NCBI RefSeq assembly: GCF_000090795.2
Contig: NW_003546287.1
Span: forward strand, 300,285-332,534
Reading direction: 5' to 3'
Origin: Amphimedon queenslandica
Lineage: Eukaryota; Porifera; Demospongiae; Haplosclerida; Niphatidae
DNA: 32,250 nt
The first letter of the stretch is position 1. The number at the start of each line of letters is the position of its first letter. The notes beneath the pieces were generated by a model. The model made no database searches. It was not told the origin of the DNA and was given only the letters and a program-made list of their open reading frames with translations. A program made the position numbers and the translations under genes. This document shows positions 1 through 10,429 of the stretch, piece by piece.

Positions 1-340
1 CTGCAGCAAAGCAATGCAAAGCTAAGCAAGGTAACATGTACAGTAACAGCAAGTCAGCAGATTTTTTATAATTTTTGAAGCACAAATTAATGTTTCATTT
101 CACTTTTGTAATGTTACACTGATTGTTGCTAGGGCATGTGCTATAGTGCACTTGTTACCCGAGCCCACGTGTAAGTATGGAAGCAAAGGTAAAGCAGTTG
201 TCTTGTGTGCATGATCACTTGACCCCCACTTTTAAACGGACATTGATTTTTTCTCTAGTCCTGATAATCTATTGCAAGCCGTTTGTTTCAAAATTCTTAC
301 AACAAGCAGTTAGTAAGTGAATAGCAAAATGGACATGGCC
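1..340. other. AT-rich flank, no gene seen
   Basis: No reading frame or RNA gene is recognisable here. It lies just beyond the 3' end of the minus-strand integrase relic and may include its 3' flank. No terminal repeat was found. Confidence 0.4.
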
Positions 341-1452
341 TCACTCAAACAGAGAAACACTAGCTTGTGGCTTGCTGACACGTGTTATTAAAATATTGAA
401 ATGTTTGCACTTTTGTTTGAAATTGGGTGATGCCCTTGTGAACTCCTGCAGTGACGTATTAATTTGAGGTAAATACAAGCAATGCAATGCACATAAGTGT
501 ACTTCATTAGAAGGATCTACTTTATTGCATATTTCAAGATTGTAGAAAATGTGATAAAATCTGGCACAGACACATCTATACACGTCTCTCCATATTCACT
601 CTGTTCTTATATTGTGTGTTGATAGACAGGCAATGTGGATTGCTTAATCACAAGCTCTAAAAGCAATCATGAATTGGAAAAAATAGAATTCTCACAACCC
701 CTATCAGATTGCATACGTGCAGGAATTCGAAAACTGTCTATAGCTTTAGAGAAAGCTGAAAATGCTGCCATGGTTCAAATATTAGTCGGGCATCATAAAA
801 ACAATCATACTTGAATATACTGCATCATAAAAACAATCATACTTGAATATACATCAATACTGCCATGAATAACAAATCTCCAAAGAATTGAGGCTTCTGT
901 GACCATTATGTGCCACAGACTGTTAGCACCTAGAACTTTGCAAGTTCGTCAGGATAGCCGTCCATGCCATCTCACAAATTTTCTAAGTATGTCTTTTCTC
1001 CAAACAGATTCTGTGATCCTTTCATGCTGTTAAGTAACCTCTAAAAATAGCTTAGCCAGTATGGCAATTACTGTTTTGGTATTAACTAATAATAGAATCT
1101 AGAGTATCGTTACTCACATCAGAAAAGTGATGAGGTATACACCATCATGTTCTGACAATCTTCTCCATAATGTTGACCTACTTACACCAACCAAATCTGT
1201 TATTTCATTCCATGTGAAACTAGCACTCAAAAATTTCACCATTTCAGTGTTGATACTACCTGTCACTGCCACTGCAACGTTAATTTGGCAAAAAGAAGTA
1301 ATTTTATCACTTGAGATGGTTGACCCAGTCATAGTAGAAGTCTCACTAGAGAAACCCAATTTTTTCTTCAGCATTAAAGAGAATACTACTGATATTATAA
1401 TGGCTGTAACATTAGAGCTAAAGCACAAAAGAGTGGAAATGGAAATAATCAT
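341..1452 (-). pseudogene. HTH plus rve integrase-core protein, degraded
   Basis: Retroviral-type integrase/transposase-like protein of a family found in many copies in marine invertebrates and fish; it would cut and join DNA in the nucleus. The N-terminal part (1127-1452) shows a helix-turn-helix-like stretch, FTWNEITDLVGVSRSTLWRR. Further along the minus strand come SLWHIMVTEAS (about 890-925), WRFVIHGSIDVYSS (about 830-875), MQSDRGCEN (about 690-715) and, in 341-660, CLSTHNIRTE followed by IWRDVYRCV. These fit an rve core: the second acidic residue (SDRG) and the Glu (RTE) are present, but the position where I expect Asp after WHI is Met (904-906). Several stops and frameshifts, and a 32-bp tandem duplication at 791-854, break the frame. 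The C-terminal piece 341-583 is open and retains family-like sequence. Assignment is from motif recognition; whether it belongs to a Ginger-type element or a domesticated family is unknown. Confidence 0.75.
791..854. repeat. 32-bp tandem duplication inside the integrase core
   Basis: A 30-bp unit beginning catcataaaaacaatcatac occurs at 791-820 and again, identical, at 823-852, a period of 32 bp. The unit is not a multiple of three, so it shifts the integrase frame between the HGSID and MQSDRG motifs. Confidence 0.95.
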
Positions 1453-1499
1453 AATACTTTTGCAGAAGACCGCAGGATTGTGCTAATCATTGCTTGCAG

Positions 1500-1844
1500 T
1501 TACATGCATCATTAGGTAGAGATCTGACTGAACCCTCTGACAGTTGAATGAGAAATCCAGAATTCAGATTAGTCAATTATTTTACTGGATGTACTAAAAA
1601 AGCGGTGCGTGACACTATTCTGAAGCAGTTTTCGAGAGAATCTCGCTTAAGGGTTGTCATTGTTACAGTAGCATTTTAATTAGGCATCAATTGTCCTGAT
1701 GTCAGAAGGTTTCTCCATTTCGAATTCCCTGAAGATGTCAAGTCCTATGTACAGCAACTTGAGAGGGCAGGAAGAGATAAAAGATTGTCATAGTGCATTT
1801 TGCTATTAGGTAAAGGTTTTTACAGGCAGCACTGCAATTCTTGA
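1500..1844 (+). pseudogene. RecQ-like helicase C-terminal domain fragment
   Basis: A superfamily-2 helicase fragment that in an intact protein would form the second RecA-like lobe. One frame from about 1500 reads FRLVNYFTGCTKKAV, then LRVVIVTVAF, stop, LGINCPDVRRFLHF, then EDVKSYVQQLERAGRDKRLS. This follows the RecQ order: motif IV-like region, the ATxAFGMGxDxPDVR segment (motif V) and the QExGRAGRDG segment (motif VI), with the first Gly of motif VI replaced by Glu. In-frame stops occur near 1551 and 1674 and at 1791-1793; the frame ends at 1842-1844. The first lobe (Walker A, DExH) is absent: the sequence to the left is the minus-strand integrase relic. A ttgcag just before 1500 could be a splice acceptor. 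Many RecQ-like copies in invertebrates are repetitive, so I favour a mobile or repetitive origin. Confidence 0.75.
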
Positions 1845-2129
1845 CTATTGCAACAATAAAGAAATATAAACCAGAAATTATCTGTATGGCATAGTTAGCA
1901 GTTATTTATCAAGCAGTAATATTACTTGTAATACATGTTGGTGTGGTGATGTATGTAGTCTCAAATTTAATGCATTAAGTGTACGACTTGGATATGTAAT
2001 AAGGTTTTGACTGAACAATCACATTGTGTAGTATTTTGTTCGGTTTAATTATCCATTTTACCAACTTTTTCTTGTCAACACTGTTCATGACATTACTCTA
2101 ACATTTCTTAAAATTCATGACCTAGCATG
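1845..2129. other. AT-rich gap, nothing recognised
   Basis: Short spacer between the RecQ fragment and the end of the DUF6589 relic on the opposite strand. No frame or structured repeat was recognised. Confidence 0.4.
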
Positions 2130-3565
2130 ATAGAAACTACGTCATACAGTAACTATTTTATCGCAGTGAGCATTTCCTGATGGACCTATGTGATGCATAT
2201 ACTCCTTAATTTGGTGTGAATCAAAGCTTGTGATGATTTTATTGATTGAACCCATACATTTTTCGACTTTTTCTAACCTTGTAAAAGTTTTTTTGCCCAT
2301 AGATTTGCCATATGTTCCTTAACCATTCAATTAAGGTGCTCCATATACAAATCACAGAATATTGCACCCTATTTGCCTTTGAGTATTAATATATCTTGAA
2401 AATTTATGTGGCATTGCTTGCCTTTCCGGTAGTATCCATGATACTGAGTTAACAGTGTTAAAGCCTCCAAAGCACAGTTCCAATGACTAGTAGCCCAAAA
2501 CATAATCAACACATACTTCCAGCAATTAAATACACTGTCTCCATCCCCCTCTTGTATTGCGTTGTGATACTTTATATAACAGAGTCCAAGACTCATCATT
2601 TCTTTAGCATATTCATGAACGTAATTTTCCTTATCTATTTTTCTGTCAGAGTTAAATGTTGGCAAATCAACATAATTATTTCAATCCAATTTGTTAGGAA
2701 AATGCAATAATGCATTGCATCCTTTTGTCCATAATCCAGAACATCTACTATTGGAGAGCCGTCTACTTCATTCATTTTTAACTTTTGCATAGCAACACAG
2801 CACATTTTACGTGGTAACTAAATTTAGAAAATCTTCAGTAGCATTGACATTTTTTATTGGGTCTGAGACAACATTTCTCCCTTTCATAAGATTTCTTAAC
2901 TGCTGCATTGTTCCATGCTGAATAGTTGATGCAGTGCTATATAATCACTTCCGTATTATTTATATAATACAAGGAACATTTACTTTGTGTGAGAATATAC
3001 CTCTAGCAAAATGACTTTTACAAACCAAACATGTGACACAGGTAGTGAACCACTGAGTAGCTTTGAATTAGAGCTGGAATTCATGCAAATCATTTTGGAC
3101 CCACAAGCAGTCATTTGATCACCACCTAACAAAACCTGGTGGTGCACTTGAGTCATTAAGCCATTGTGCTCAGCATTCTTCTTGTGAAAATATCTACATT
3201 ATAGCAAAAGACTTGGCTTACACAGTGAAAAAAAATACTTTTCAAGTTTATTCAATATTTGTAAACATTTATCCTAACTTCTCTTACTGTGCAAATAAAG
3301 TCCTAAACTCACCTATACATGCATGTATGATAATGGTGATTTTGAAATTAATTATACTATTTTGATATACCACCTTTGACTTCGAGCTCATTTCTTTAGT
3401 GAATTGTACTTAACAAAATCCTCGAAATACAGCTTTAAGAATATATATTCCTAACCAGAATACGAGCAACTAGAACTGCCATATTACGTATAATTGACAT
3501 ATTCTTGTCATTGGAAGGTAGTATTGGACCCTTATCGTGTTCTAGATCAATTAGAGGTGCTTCTT
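2130..3565 (-). pseudogene. DUF6589-family protein, C-terminal part
   Basis: Uncharacterised family common in cnidarian and sponge genomes, function unknown. In minus-strand order the pieces are PSNDKNMSIIRNMAVLVARI (about 3465-3525), LLGGDQMTACGSKM (about 3075-3120), TMQQLRNLMKGRNVVSDPI (about 2855-2915), a 98-residue open stretch at 2369-2665 with GDGDSVFNCWKYVLIMF and HWNCALEALTLLTQYHGYY, then CDLYMEHLN (about 2335-2365) and SINKIITSFDSHQIKEYMHH (about 2190-2250). The order and the signatures GGDQxT, QLRNL, CWKxxLxxF and CDLxMEHLN are what I know for DUF6589. Stops and frameshifts separate the blocks. The preceding part of the same protein lies at 5652-6042, beyond a block carrying a DDE_1 transposase. 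The sequence just upstream of this part ends in a good splice-acceptor context (tgcattacag on the minus strand), so the split may coincide with an intron. Confidence 0.75.
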
Positions 3566-3889
3566 CTGTAATGCAAATACAAGTAAATGTTATGTTGTTT
3601 AACTATACATTTACCTAAAGATAAGCACATATTAGTTTTGTCAAGAACAGCATAAGAATTGAATTACTGTAAACTTGGAATATTTTAAGATGACTTCAAT
3701 TTTACAAAAGAATGAAAAAGTAAAACTAAAACCAGTGAATTATTAATCAGTTATAAATTTAAGTTTAAAAATTAAGGTCGCGTGTATATACATGTGCACT
3801 GCATTGAGTACTGAGTAGAGCAGAAGAGCATGCCGATTTTGGACTACAATAATCCTATATGACCTGGTCCTTCTGGACATCTTTCTTCA
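3566..3889. other. Left flank of the block interrupting the DUF6589 gene
   Basis: AT-rich sequence between the DUF6589 exon-like edge and the first recognisable transposase codons. I compared it by eye with the reverse complement of 5279-5651 and found no convincing terminal inverted repeat. Confidence 0.35.
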
Positions 3890-5278
3890 TTTATTGCACG
3901 TAGGGCTATTGCTGCAGCAAATTCTGAAGTTGGAGATCAGGCAGAACACAGCCACAGCCCTGAAAGAAGCATGGAATGTACATCAAGTATATGCCAAAGG
4001 AAAGGGCAGACATAGGACATCATGCAAAGCTACATAGTGTTTCACTGGCTTCACGAATGTTTTCAAGGAGGCTGGGAGTAAGTAGTAACTATAACTAAAT
4101 GTACCGTCAGGAGCTTCAAGAAGATTTATGAACAAGAGTCAAAAAAGACTTCGTCCCGCGTACAGGAATTGTGCCTCAAGCAACAGGGAAGACCAGTAAT
4201 TCTTGGAGAATGGCTATATGAAATGGTCCAACGTTTTATACTAGAGATAAAAGAGAAGGAAGAACTAATGACACATTTGTAGTAATATCTGCTGCCCATG
4301 GGATAGCCAAGTCTGTCCATAAGATACAGCTAGCTAAGTATGGGGACCAGCTGTACTTAATGAATCAAGGGCAAGGCCTTTACTCAGAAGAATGAACTTT
4401 GCAAAGTGGAAATAAAAAATCATTATTGAAGAGTTTCATGAATTGAAGATGCAAGACATCGTTGATACAGTCACAATGAAAGAAATGCCACCAGAACTCA
4501 TAATAAAATGGGATCAAACTGGACTAAATTTAGTTCTAGCCTCATGGACGTTGGCTTTTAAAAGTTCCCGCCATTTTGAAATCAAAGACAAAATGATAAT
4601 AAACAAATAACGGCTATATTTTGTTTCATTGTTTGGAGATCTCTTACCTGTACAGCTTATTTATGCCAGTAATACAGACTGTTGTCATCCACTAATTGCT
4701 TTCCCGGAAGATTGGTTGATTTCACATCCACCTAACCATTGGTCCACTGAGGAGACAATGGTTCAATATACTGAGGCTGTCATCAATCTATATGTTAATG
4801 GAGTTCGTGCAAGATTAGGTGTTGCAGATGATAAGCTGCATTGGCCATCTCTGATCATTTTAATGGTCAATTAACACCAGAGATCACAACTTCTTGAAGC
4901 CAACAACATCCATTCTGTGCTCATACCTGCTGTTGTACAGATCGTCTACAACCAATCGTCTACATCCATTAGAAATGTCAGTAACAGATCAATTGAATCC
5001 TGACTAAGTAAAGTAATTCAAGGTTGGTATGCCAATGAAATAGCAGACCAGCTCAAGTCTTGTACTGTAGAAGAACTAGAACCAATTGACTTGTCTACAG
5101 CAAAAATGAAGTGCTTGGGAGCTCAATGGCTTGTAAATGTTGTAGACCATCTGGCCAGCTCTCCTGATATTATTGTTAATGGATTTGTTGCAAGTGGAAT
5201 AACTCGCGCCATTGAAGCTGATAAAAAAGTAATGACTGATGTTAGCAGTGAAGCTTACAATGAAAAAGAGGATGATTA
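3890..5278 (+). pseudogene. DDE_1 (pogo-like) transposase, degraded
   Basis: Cut-and-paste transposase of the Tc1/mariner-pogo DDE_1 type. From about 4440 the plus strand reads EFHELKMQDIVDTVTMKE, then IIKWDQTGLNLV with the first catalytic Asp at 4512-4514, then GDLLPVQLIYASNTDCCHP, then NHWSTEETMVQYTEAVINLY. A frameshift precedes DHFNGQLTPEI, whose Asp (4853-4855) is the likely second catalytic residue. The third box, expected as TDRLQPMD, is broken by a 14-bp tandem duplication at 4941-4968; the following sequence would give Glu rather than Asp. The C-terminal block (5091-5278) reads LGAQWLVNVVDHLASSPDII, typical of the family. Upstream of 4440 only weak traces of the N-terminal DNA-binding part remain (GIVPQATGKTSNSWR near 4165; ISAAHGIAKS near 4285). 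It lies antiparallel within the interruption of the DUF6589 gene. No TIRs were found. Confidence 0.8.
4941..4968. repeat. 14-bp tandem duplication in the transposase
   Basis: The unit atcgtctacaacca (4941-4954) is followed by atcgtctacatcca (4955-4968), 13 of 14 identical. It falls in the third catalytic box of the DDE_1 transposase and shifts its frame. Confidence 0.9.
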
Positions 5279-5651
5279 ATCATATGACCCGAGTGTAAAG
5301 TTGCATTTTAGAAATTGACATTATTGATTTATTTCAAGTTTATACAAAATTTTGAACAAAAAGTAGCAATTATTATGACAAACGAATTATATTTTCAATT
5401 GTCACTAGTGTTGACTTTTATCACTCGTTTTAAAATAAACAAAACCCTTTCTTCACCATGCATTTCAAGTAAACAGGGAATCGCTAGACCGCAAGTTCGT
5501 ATGCTATGTTATTTATTCCATGTGTCTTTTCACTTTATACCCTATATATTTTAGAAGATTTAAATTTCACTTTGTGGATTACATTGTTATATGGAAAAGA
5601 CGTAAAATTAAAAAATTAAATAATAAAGTCCGCGAAATATTCCATGTTTAC
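5279..5651. other. Right flank of the interrupting block
   Basis: AT-rich sequence between the transposase stop and the DUF6589 upstream part. On the minus strand the DUF6589 frame runs into a gtaaac context at 5646-5651, a plausible splice donor. No coding signal was recognised in the block itself. Confidence 0.35.
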
Positions 5652-6042
5652 AGTAATTGAAACTCTGACTTTGTTTTGAAATTGTCATGTTCCTAGGCTT
5701 AACTGTTTTGTCAATGATGTTACCACATAGTTTCAAACCATTCCATTTGGCTTCACTCATCACTTCATCATCGCATCTCACTAAAATAAGATTATCAGTT
5801 TTATCACCATTACGTGTCTCCATCAATTCCGTTTCCTCAGCAGCAGAAACAGTTAAACAATCAATAACAGTAGCATTGTCAACATCATCAAAAAGATCAT
5901 TTTCTATGCTATCAAATACGACATTGCTGGACTTATAAAGTAACTCTGCTTGAACAACAGAGTCATGAAATGTGACACTATCAGGCTCAGTTTCATCAGT
6001 GTCAGAAAAATTACGACACAAACTCTTCTCTATATTCAGCAT
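5652..6042 (-). pseudogene. DUF6589-family protein, upstream part
   Basis: An open minus-strand frame from a Met at 6040-6042. Its N-terminal two thirds are acidic and serine-rich (SDTDETEPDSVTFHDS) and not diagnostic. The last part, KWNGLKLCGNIIDKTVKP followed by RNMTISKQSQSFNY, matches the segment that precedes the GGDQ region in DUF6589 proteins (CGDNIDKTVKPR, then SLHYF). It should be followed by about 20-25 residues and then the PSNDKN block, which is found at about 3525, so this is the 5' part of the same minus-strand gene. A ttgcaatttag context just upstream of 6042 suggests this is an internal exon. Joining exactly at the two consensus splice sites would create TAA at the junction, so either the true sites differ or the gene is dead. 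Confidence 0.65.
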
Positions 6043-6160
6043 CCACTAAATTGCAAGCAGATCAAAGATTTCCAATACATCGCCTTCATTCTGTGACTCA
6101 CTGACATACTGCAAAGCAGAATAATTGGTGCTGGTGTATGAGACTCTATCTCTATTTTTC
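6043..6160 (-). other. Possible upstream coding segment of the DUF6589 gene
   Basis: The minus strand reads YSALQYVSESQNEGDVLEIF in one open stretch just upstream of the exon-like start, ending in a stop before it. Composition looks coding, but I do not recognise it; it may be a further exon or chance. Confidence 0.25.
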
Positions 6161-7436
6161 ATGACTTATGGCATTATAATGAAGGTAGTTATTATGATAA
6201 AATATCCTACCATAGATAATGTATTAGCCCATGTCTGTGACCATTTGATTATTGTGGCGTCATGCTAACCACCAATGTTTCCAAAACCCTGAGCAGGGTT
6301 ATATCTGAAACGCTAACATACAACAATTTAAGTGATTAAATACCTTCAGAATACTTGCTGTAATGAAACTTGGGTCAATGACAACTGACAAACCTGCTTT
6401 GAACAATGTTCAAAATATAAAGTTAAGGAAATAATATTTTTAAACAGTATTTATATTCCTCCCTCTGAAGCAACACAGCATGGACGTCATCATTCCCAAA
6501 ACAGGGAAACAACTGCTTACTGAAGATTGATTTTTGTCCAGTGACAAAGAATTTTGATAGAAGGAGCATAAACACATACTTAAGATAAGAATTGATCCCA
6601 TGCAAATTATATTGGATCAGTTTTATTACTGGACTTTAGAAGTATTGAATTGGTCTTATCAGAACATAAAGTTTCTGCTTTTGTTGTTCATTTTTCCAAT
6701 TTCTTTGACCGTTTACGAAGACTAGTTAGGGTGTTGTAATATCTGTGTAGGAACAGGTGATGGTGTGCCACTTACAACCAAGAGAACAATTTTACCATAT
6801 CTGGGAGTAGGAACATAGGTTCTTTGTCAGGACTTGTATCCAACGACAACCTAATAAGGTTTAGTGACGAGAATGAATTTTGATACTATACCAAGAAAAA
6901 TGTAACTCTTACTGATGATGAACAGTCCTTTTGATTTTTGGATGTTGGTGTGTGCTGTTTTTCTAGATTTTATTTAGCAGGCTGGGACCCAGGTTGACTC
7001 TGAGCCGTTGATTGAGCCGGAATAGTGTGTGCCACCAAAACCAGCAATTCCATTGGTGATGTTTGCTTCCTTCAGTAAATCAATGAGGTTTTTTTTTACA
7101 TCATTAAAATGAGACAGCATCATGCAGCATTTAGAACAAAGGAAAGAGTTCCAGCCTCATCTGATTCTAGTTGATTGTGTATATCTACTACTGTAGGACT
7201 TTCTTACTTTTAAGTGACATTTTCAATTAAATAATAAACAGCAGGAATCAGCTGGGAATTACACTAGGACTGCAACAGATTACACAAGCCATACAAGATA
7301 GCTTAAGGGTGTCTTGATTATGCCGGAATAATTTTGGGAATAATAGGTAACTCTTTAATTCCAAAATAATGCTGGCTCAATGGGTGTCACATGCCAAACT
7401 CTAATTAAAAGGCAGCACGTTCCTTATCGCTGTTTA
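6161..7436. other. Long gap with no recognised gene
   Basis: Mostly AT-rich. Short frames exist on both strands (for example minus 6423-6605, and a minus stretch near 6990-7110 reading EANITNGIAGFGGTHYSGS), but none matched a family I know. A small hairpin (aaccct, loop, agggtt) lies near 6281-6301. The right part may hold the 5' untranslated end of the hAT-like element. Confidence 0.35.
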
Positions 7437-9357
7437 ATGATGGCTGAAGGTCCTGAACCTTAATTACCTGAAGCAAGTTGTACCTCTGTACTGTAAGAGA
7501 ACTCTTTAAAAAGTGATTTAGAGATATACTCTGCTGATGAGGATACTTCCGATCATAGTAGCATCTCAACAAGTTCTAGAACACTACTAAACTTCGTAAG
7601 AAGTCCAACTCAGTCTAATTTAGCTAGAAGAAGAAAAATTTGTTCTATTTATTCTTCAGTTGGTGTGTGAAGATGCACAAATCAAGGGAAGTCTTTTCAC
7701 GAACCTAAGTCCGTCTCACCAGGTGTGACAATTTCTGAATTTCCAAATGAACTACTTGTTTCTAATGGAGTACTCTATTGTTCAGTCTGCCGGGACCCAG
7801 TCTCCCTCAAGAAAAGTATTATAAAGCTTCATATTGAGTCGCAGAATCACAAGACACAAATTGAAAGTTACTTCAAAGGAAGCTAAACAAAGATCGATAG
7901 CTAAATTGTCAAAAAAGCACAACGAAACCAATCATCCCAGTCATAAATTGTCCGATTCAGTTCGTATTGATCGAATACGAGTTGTGAAGTCTTGTCGTAA
8001 AGCAGGAATTCCTGTATTGAAAGTTCATTCTTTGCGGGATCTTCAGGAAGAAAATTCTGTTAGTCTCACTGGTCGTCAAAATTTGAGTGAATATATCTCC
8101 TTTCTTCATGGCAACGAAATAGAGAAAATCAAGGAGATTCGGGATAACAGTGTCAATGATTTTTGATAGAACTACACATGTAGATGAAGCTATGGCTATT
8201 ATTCTGAGGTTTATTGATAATATGGAAATAAAGCAGAGTTGCTTAATAAAAGCCTGACTGGGAAAGAACTAGCACGTGATCTCAGAACTTTCAACATCCC
8301 ATAGCATTGAGTCAAACAGATTGATTGCTTGTACAAGAGATTCAGCTAGTGTAAATAATGCAGCAATAGATATATTGAAGCTCTTGTACCCTGATACAGT
8401 TGACATTACATGTTTTTTTCATACTTTAGATAGAGATGGACAGCAATTTAAAATTCCTGTAGCTGTGAAGTTTTCACAGTTGTGGGTCTTGTTATTTTCT
8501 TGAAGTCATACAGCAAGGCTTGCTTGGAGGTTATTTTGTGATTGACCTGTTCCGACTTATTCTGAGACACAATGGTGGAATCGGTGGGAGTCTATAAAGC
8601 AAATTGAGGGATTTCCTGATATAGAAAACTTTATACAAGTATCAGACAACCTGGCTCCAGCTACAATTGGAAAGCTCAAAAAGATCCTTACAGATAACAT
8701 CCAGAAAGTCCAGCTTGTTGTACTTGACGCTGGTGGGCCATTTGTTAAAGGTACCTATAATTTAGAAGGTGATGGTGCATTGGTGTTGAAAGCTTATGAA
8801 GAGTTGCAAATGATCAATAATTTCATAAATGTACCTCACATTCCTAACCTCACAGCTTGTGCTCAAAACATGGCTTAAGGTGACTACCGTTTAACAGCAG
8901 CTAAGTACATATGCTAAATCCTCCATACAAACTGGTTTTGACTATTTTAAAGCTAAATTTGATAGTAATCTTAAACCTAGTGTCTCTATTCAAAGTAACT
9001 CGGGTTTTATCTCTCTTAAAGTTAAAGGCTTTTAAGGTAGCTGCTTTAATTATGGATGAATTAGTTTCTCACCTGCCGTCCTTACAAAATCCTTCCACTG
9101 TGAAGGCGTTGAAAGCAGAGGTACCTGCATATATGACAGATGTGGAGGACATTAATCCTTCTGTTGATGTGGTGGATTGGTGGCAAAGGCATAAGGTAGA
9201 ATAACCTAATTGGTGTGCAACATTTGAAATGGCACTTCTAATTGAACCAAGTTCTGCAACTGTTGAGCGAGTATTTTCAATTCTACAAAACTCATTTTCC
9301 TACAACCAAAGGGTATCCCTACAAGATTACATAAAAACCTCTCTATTGATACAATAA
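7437..9357 (+). pseudogene. hAT-like transposase with BED-type zinc finger
   Basis: Cut-and-paste transposase relic. From an ATG at 7437 one frame, with three in-frame stops, runs to about 7886 and contains LYCSVCRDPVSLKKSIIKLH followed by IESQNH: Cys-x2-Cys and His-x5-His, a BED-type zinc finger. After a frameshift, 7834-8166 reads VVKSCRKAGIPVLKVHSLRD and LQEENSVSLTG. The first catalytic region, IFDRTTHVDEAM, follows at about 8158-8195 in another frame. Then come RDSASVNNAAIDILKLLYPD (8330-8395) and ITCFFHTLDRDGQ. Further pieces include WWNRWESIKQIEGF (about 8574-8617), DAGGPFVKGTYNLEGDGAL (8725-8785) and VDVVDWWQRHKVE (9160-9200). The C-terminal dimerisation motif SATVERVFSILQNSF is at about 9255-9300, with a stop at 9355-9357. 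The order matches a hAT-like family abundant in fish and invertebrates. At least four frameshifts make it inactive. No 8-bp target duplication or TIR could be found by eye. Confidence 0.85.
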
Positions 9358-10050
9358 TTATAATGATAGGTATTGTCCTTTATTTTATTATGGTTATGAT
9401 TATATTAAAGAATAAAGTGAGAATAATAAGGGAGAGTAAAAAGAATAACAGGCTAATTTTTGAGTGTCTCACTCGTTTTAGTGACTTAGCACATAGACGA
9501 TAATGACTTTTTAGATGCTTGGTAGTCGTTCTAAGAGCAGTACATGCTTATCATATACTTTCATTTCTTTGTCTTTCATGCTGTTGCTTTCTTAGTCTCA
9601 TTATTTCTTGTCATTCTTTTCTCTAGCTCTCCATGATCATTGATTTTTGTAATTTTTAACAAGTCATGTTTCACTTTTTAAAAATGTTAACAACTTTTTA
9701 AAAGCATTACACTATGCAATAACATTACATCTTCATTTACATACCTTATCAGAAAAACCTCTTGTGTATGACTACAGACCTCTGAACAAGAACAACTAAA
9801 CTATTATCTGAATAGACTACCTGGTACATGTGCTGCACTGTACTTACATGTACTACCTGGCTATGTGCAGTAAAGTTTTATTGCTTTTATGATAACTACT
9901 GTAATATGATAGCTTTTATGGCATAAGTGCTGCATTATAAATAATATAATAGATCAAACATAGTATCAAAACACTATGCAAAGAGGCAGTGATAATAAAT
10001 TGATTTATAACGGTCCGTAAATGTTCTAATGAAGGACTTTTTGAACACAA
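9358..10050. other. AT-rich gap between two transposons
   Basis: Contains no recognised gene. It probably includes the 3' flank of the hAT-like element. Palindromic acatgt words cluster around 9823-9855 but form no clear repeat. Confidence 0.4.
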
Positions 10051-10130
10051 CAGACACCTGTGATGAGGACACAATTAGGACCACCCCAAAGTGTCCTGAT
10101 TTCAGGGTGTCCTTAATTCAGGGTTTTTTT
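10051..10130. repeat. Tigger-like terminal repeat with GTGTCC subrepeats
   Basis: The stretch starts cagacacctgtgatgaggac and contains two adjacent 16-bp subrepeats, gtgtcctgatttcagg (10091-10106) and gtgtccttaattcagg (10107-10122), 14 of 16 identical. GTGTCC-rich ends are typical of Tigger/pogo elements. It lies just beyond the 3' end of the minus-strand Tigger transposase, where a terminal repeat is expected. I did not find the inverted partner near 11,850-12,300. Confidence 0.6.
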
Positions 10131-10429
10131 AAACAAGAAAGAACTAATAAATTAATATTTAATTATTTAGGAGTTATCAGTTTTGAAATTGTTATTAATT
10201 GTTTACTGGGCCATTGACTTTCAGCATTTCAAAATAACCACTTTGTCAATCACGTGCACATGCCAAAGCAGTTTCTGTACAACCATTTAGTTTGAGATAA
10301 TTATGAATATGTTGTAGCACATCCATAACTTCTTCAAAATTGGAAATGATCTCGAAGGAGTTTGGCAATCCATAACATCTGCGTCAGAAGAGTTGTCAGC
10401 ACTATCACTTAATGTCTGCTATTCCTACT

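Noticed and set aside
791..854. Direct repeat resembling CRISPR units
   Set aside because: Only two units separated by 2 bp, within a eukaryotic pseudogene; a simple tandem duplication explains it.
1127..1486. 119-codon plus-strand frame
   Set aside because: Antisense to the helix-turn-helix region of the integrase relic and without known features.
3770..5640. Similar words aaggtcgcgtg and aaagtccgcga as TIRs of the DDE_1 element
   Set aside because: They are in direct, not inverted, orientation and match only partly.
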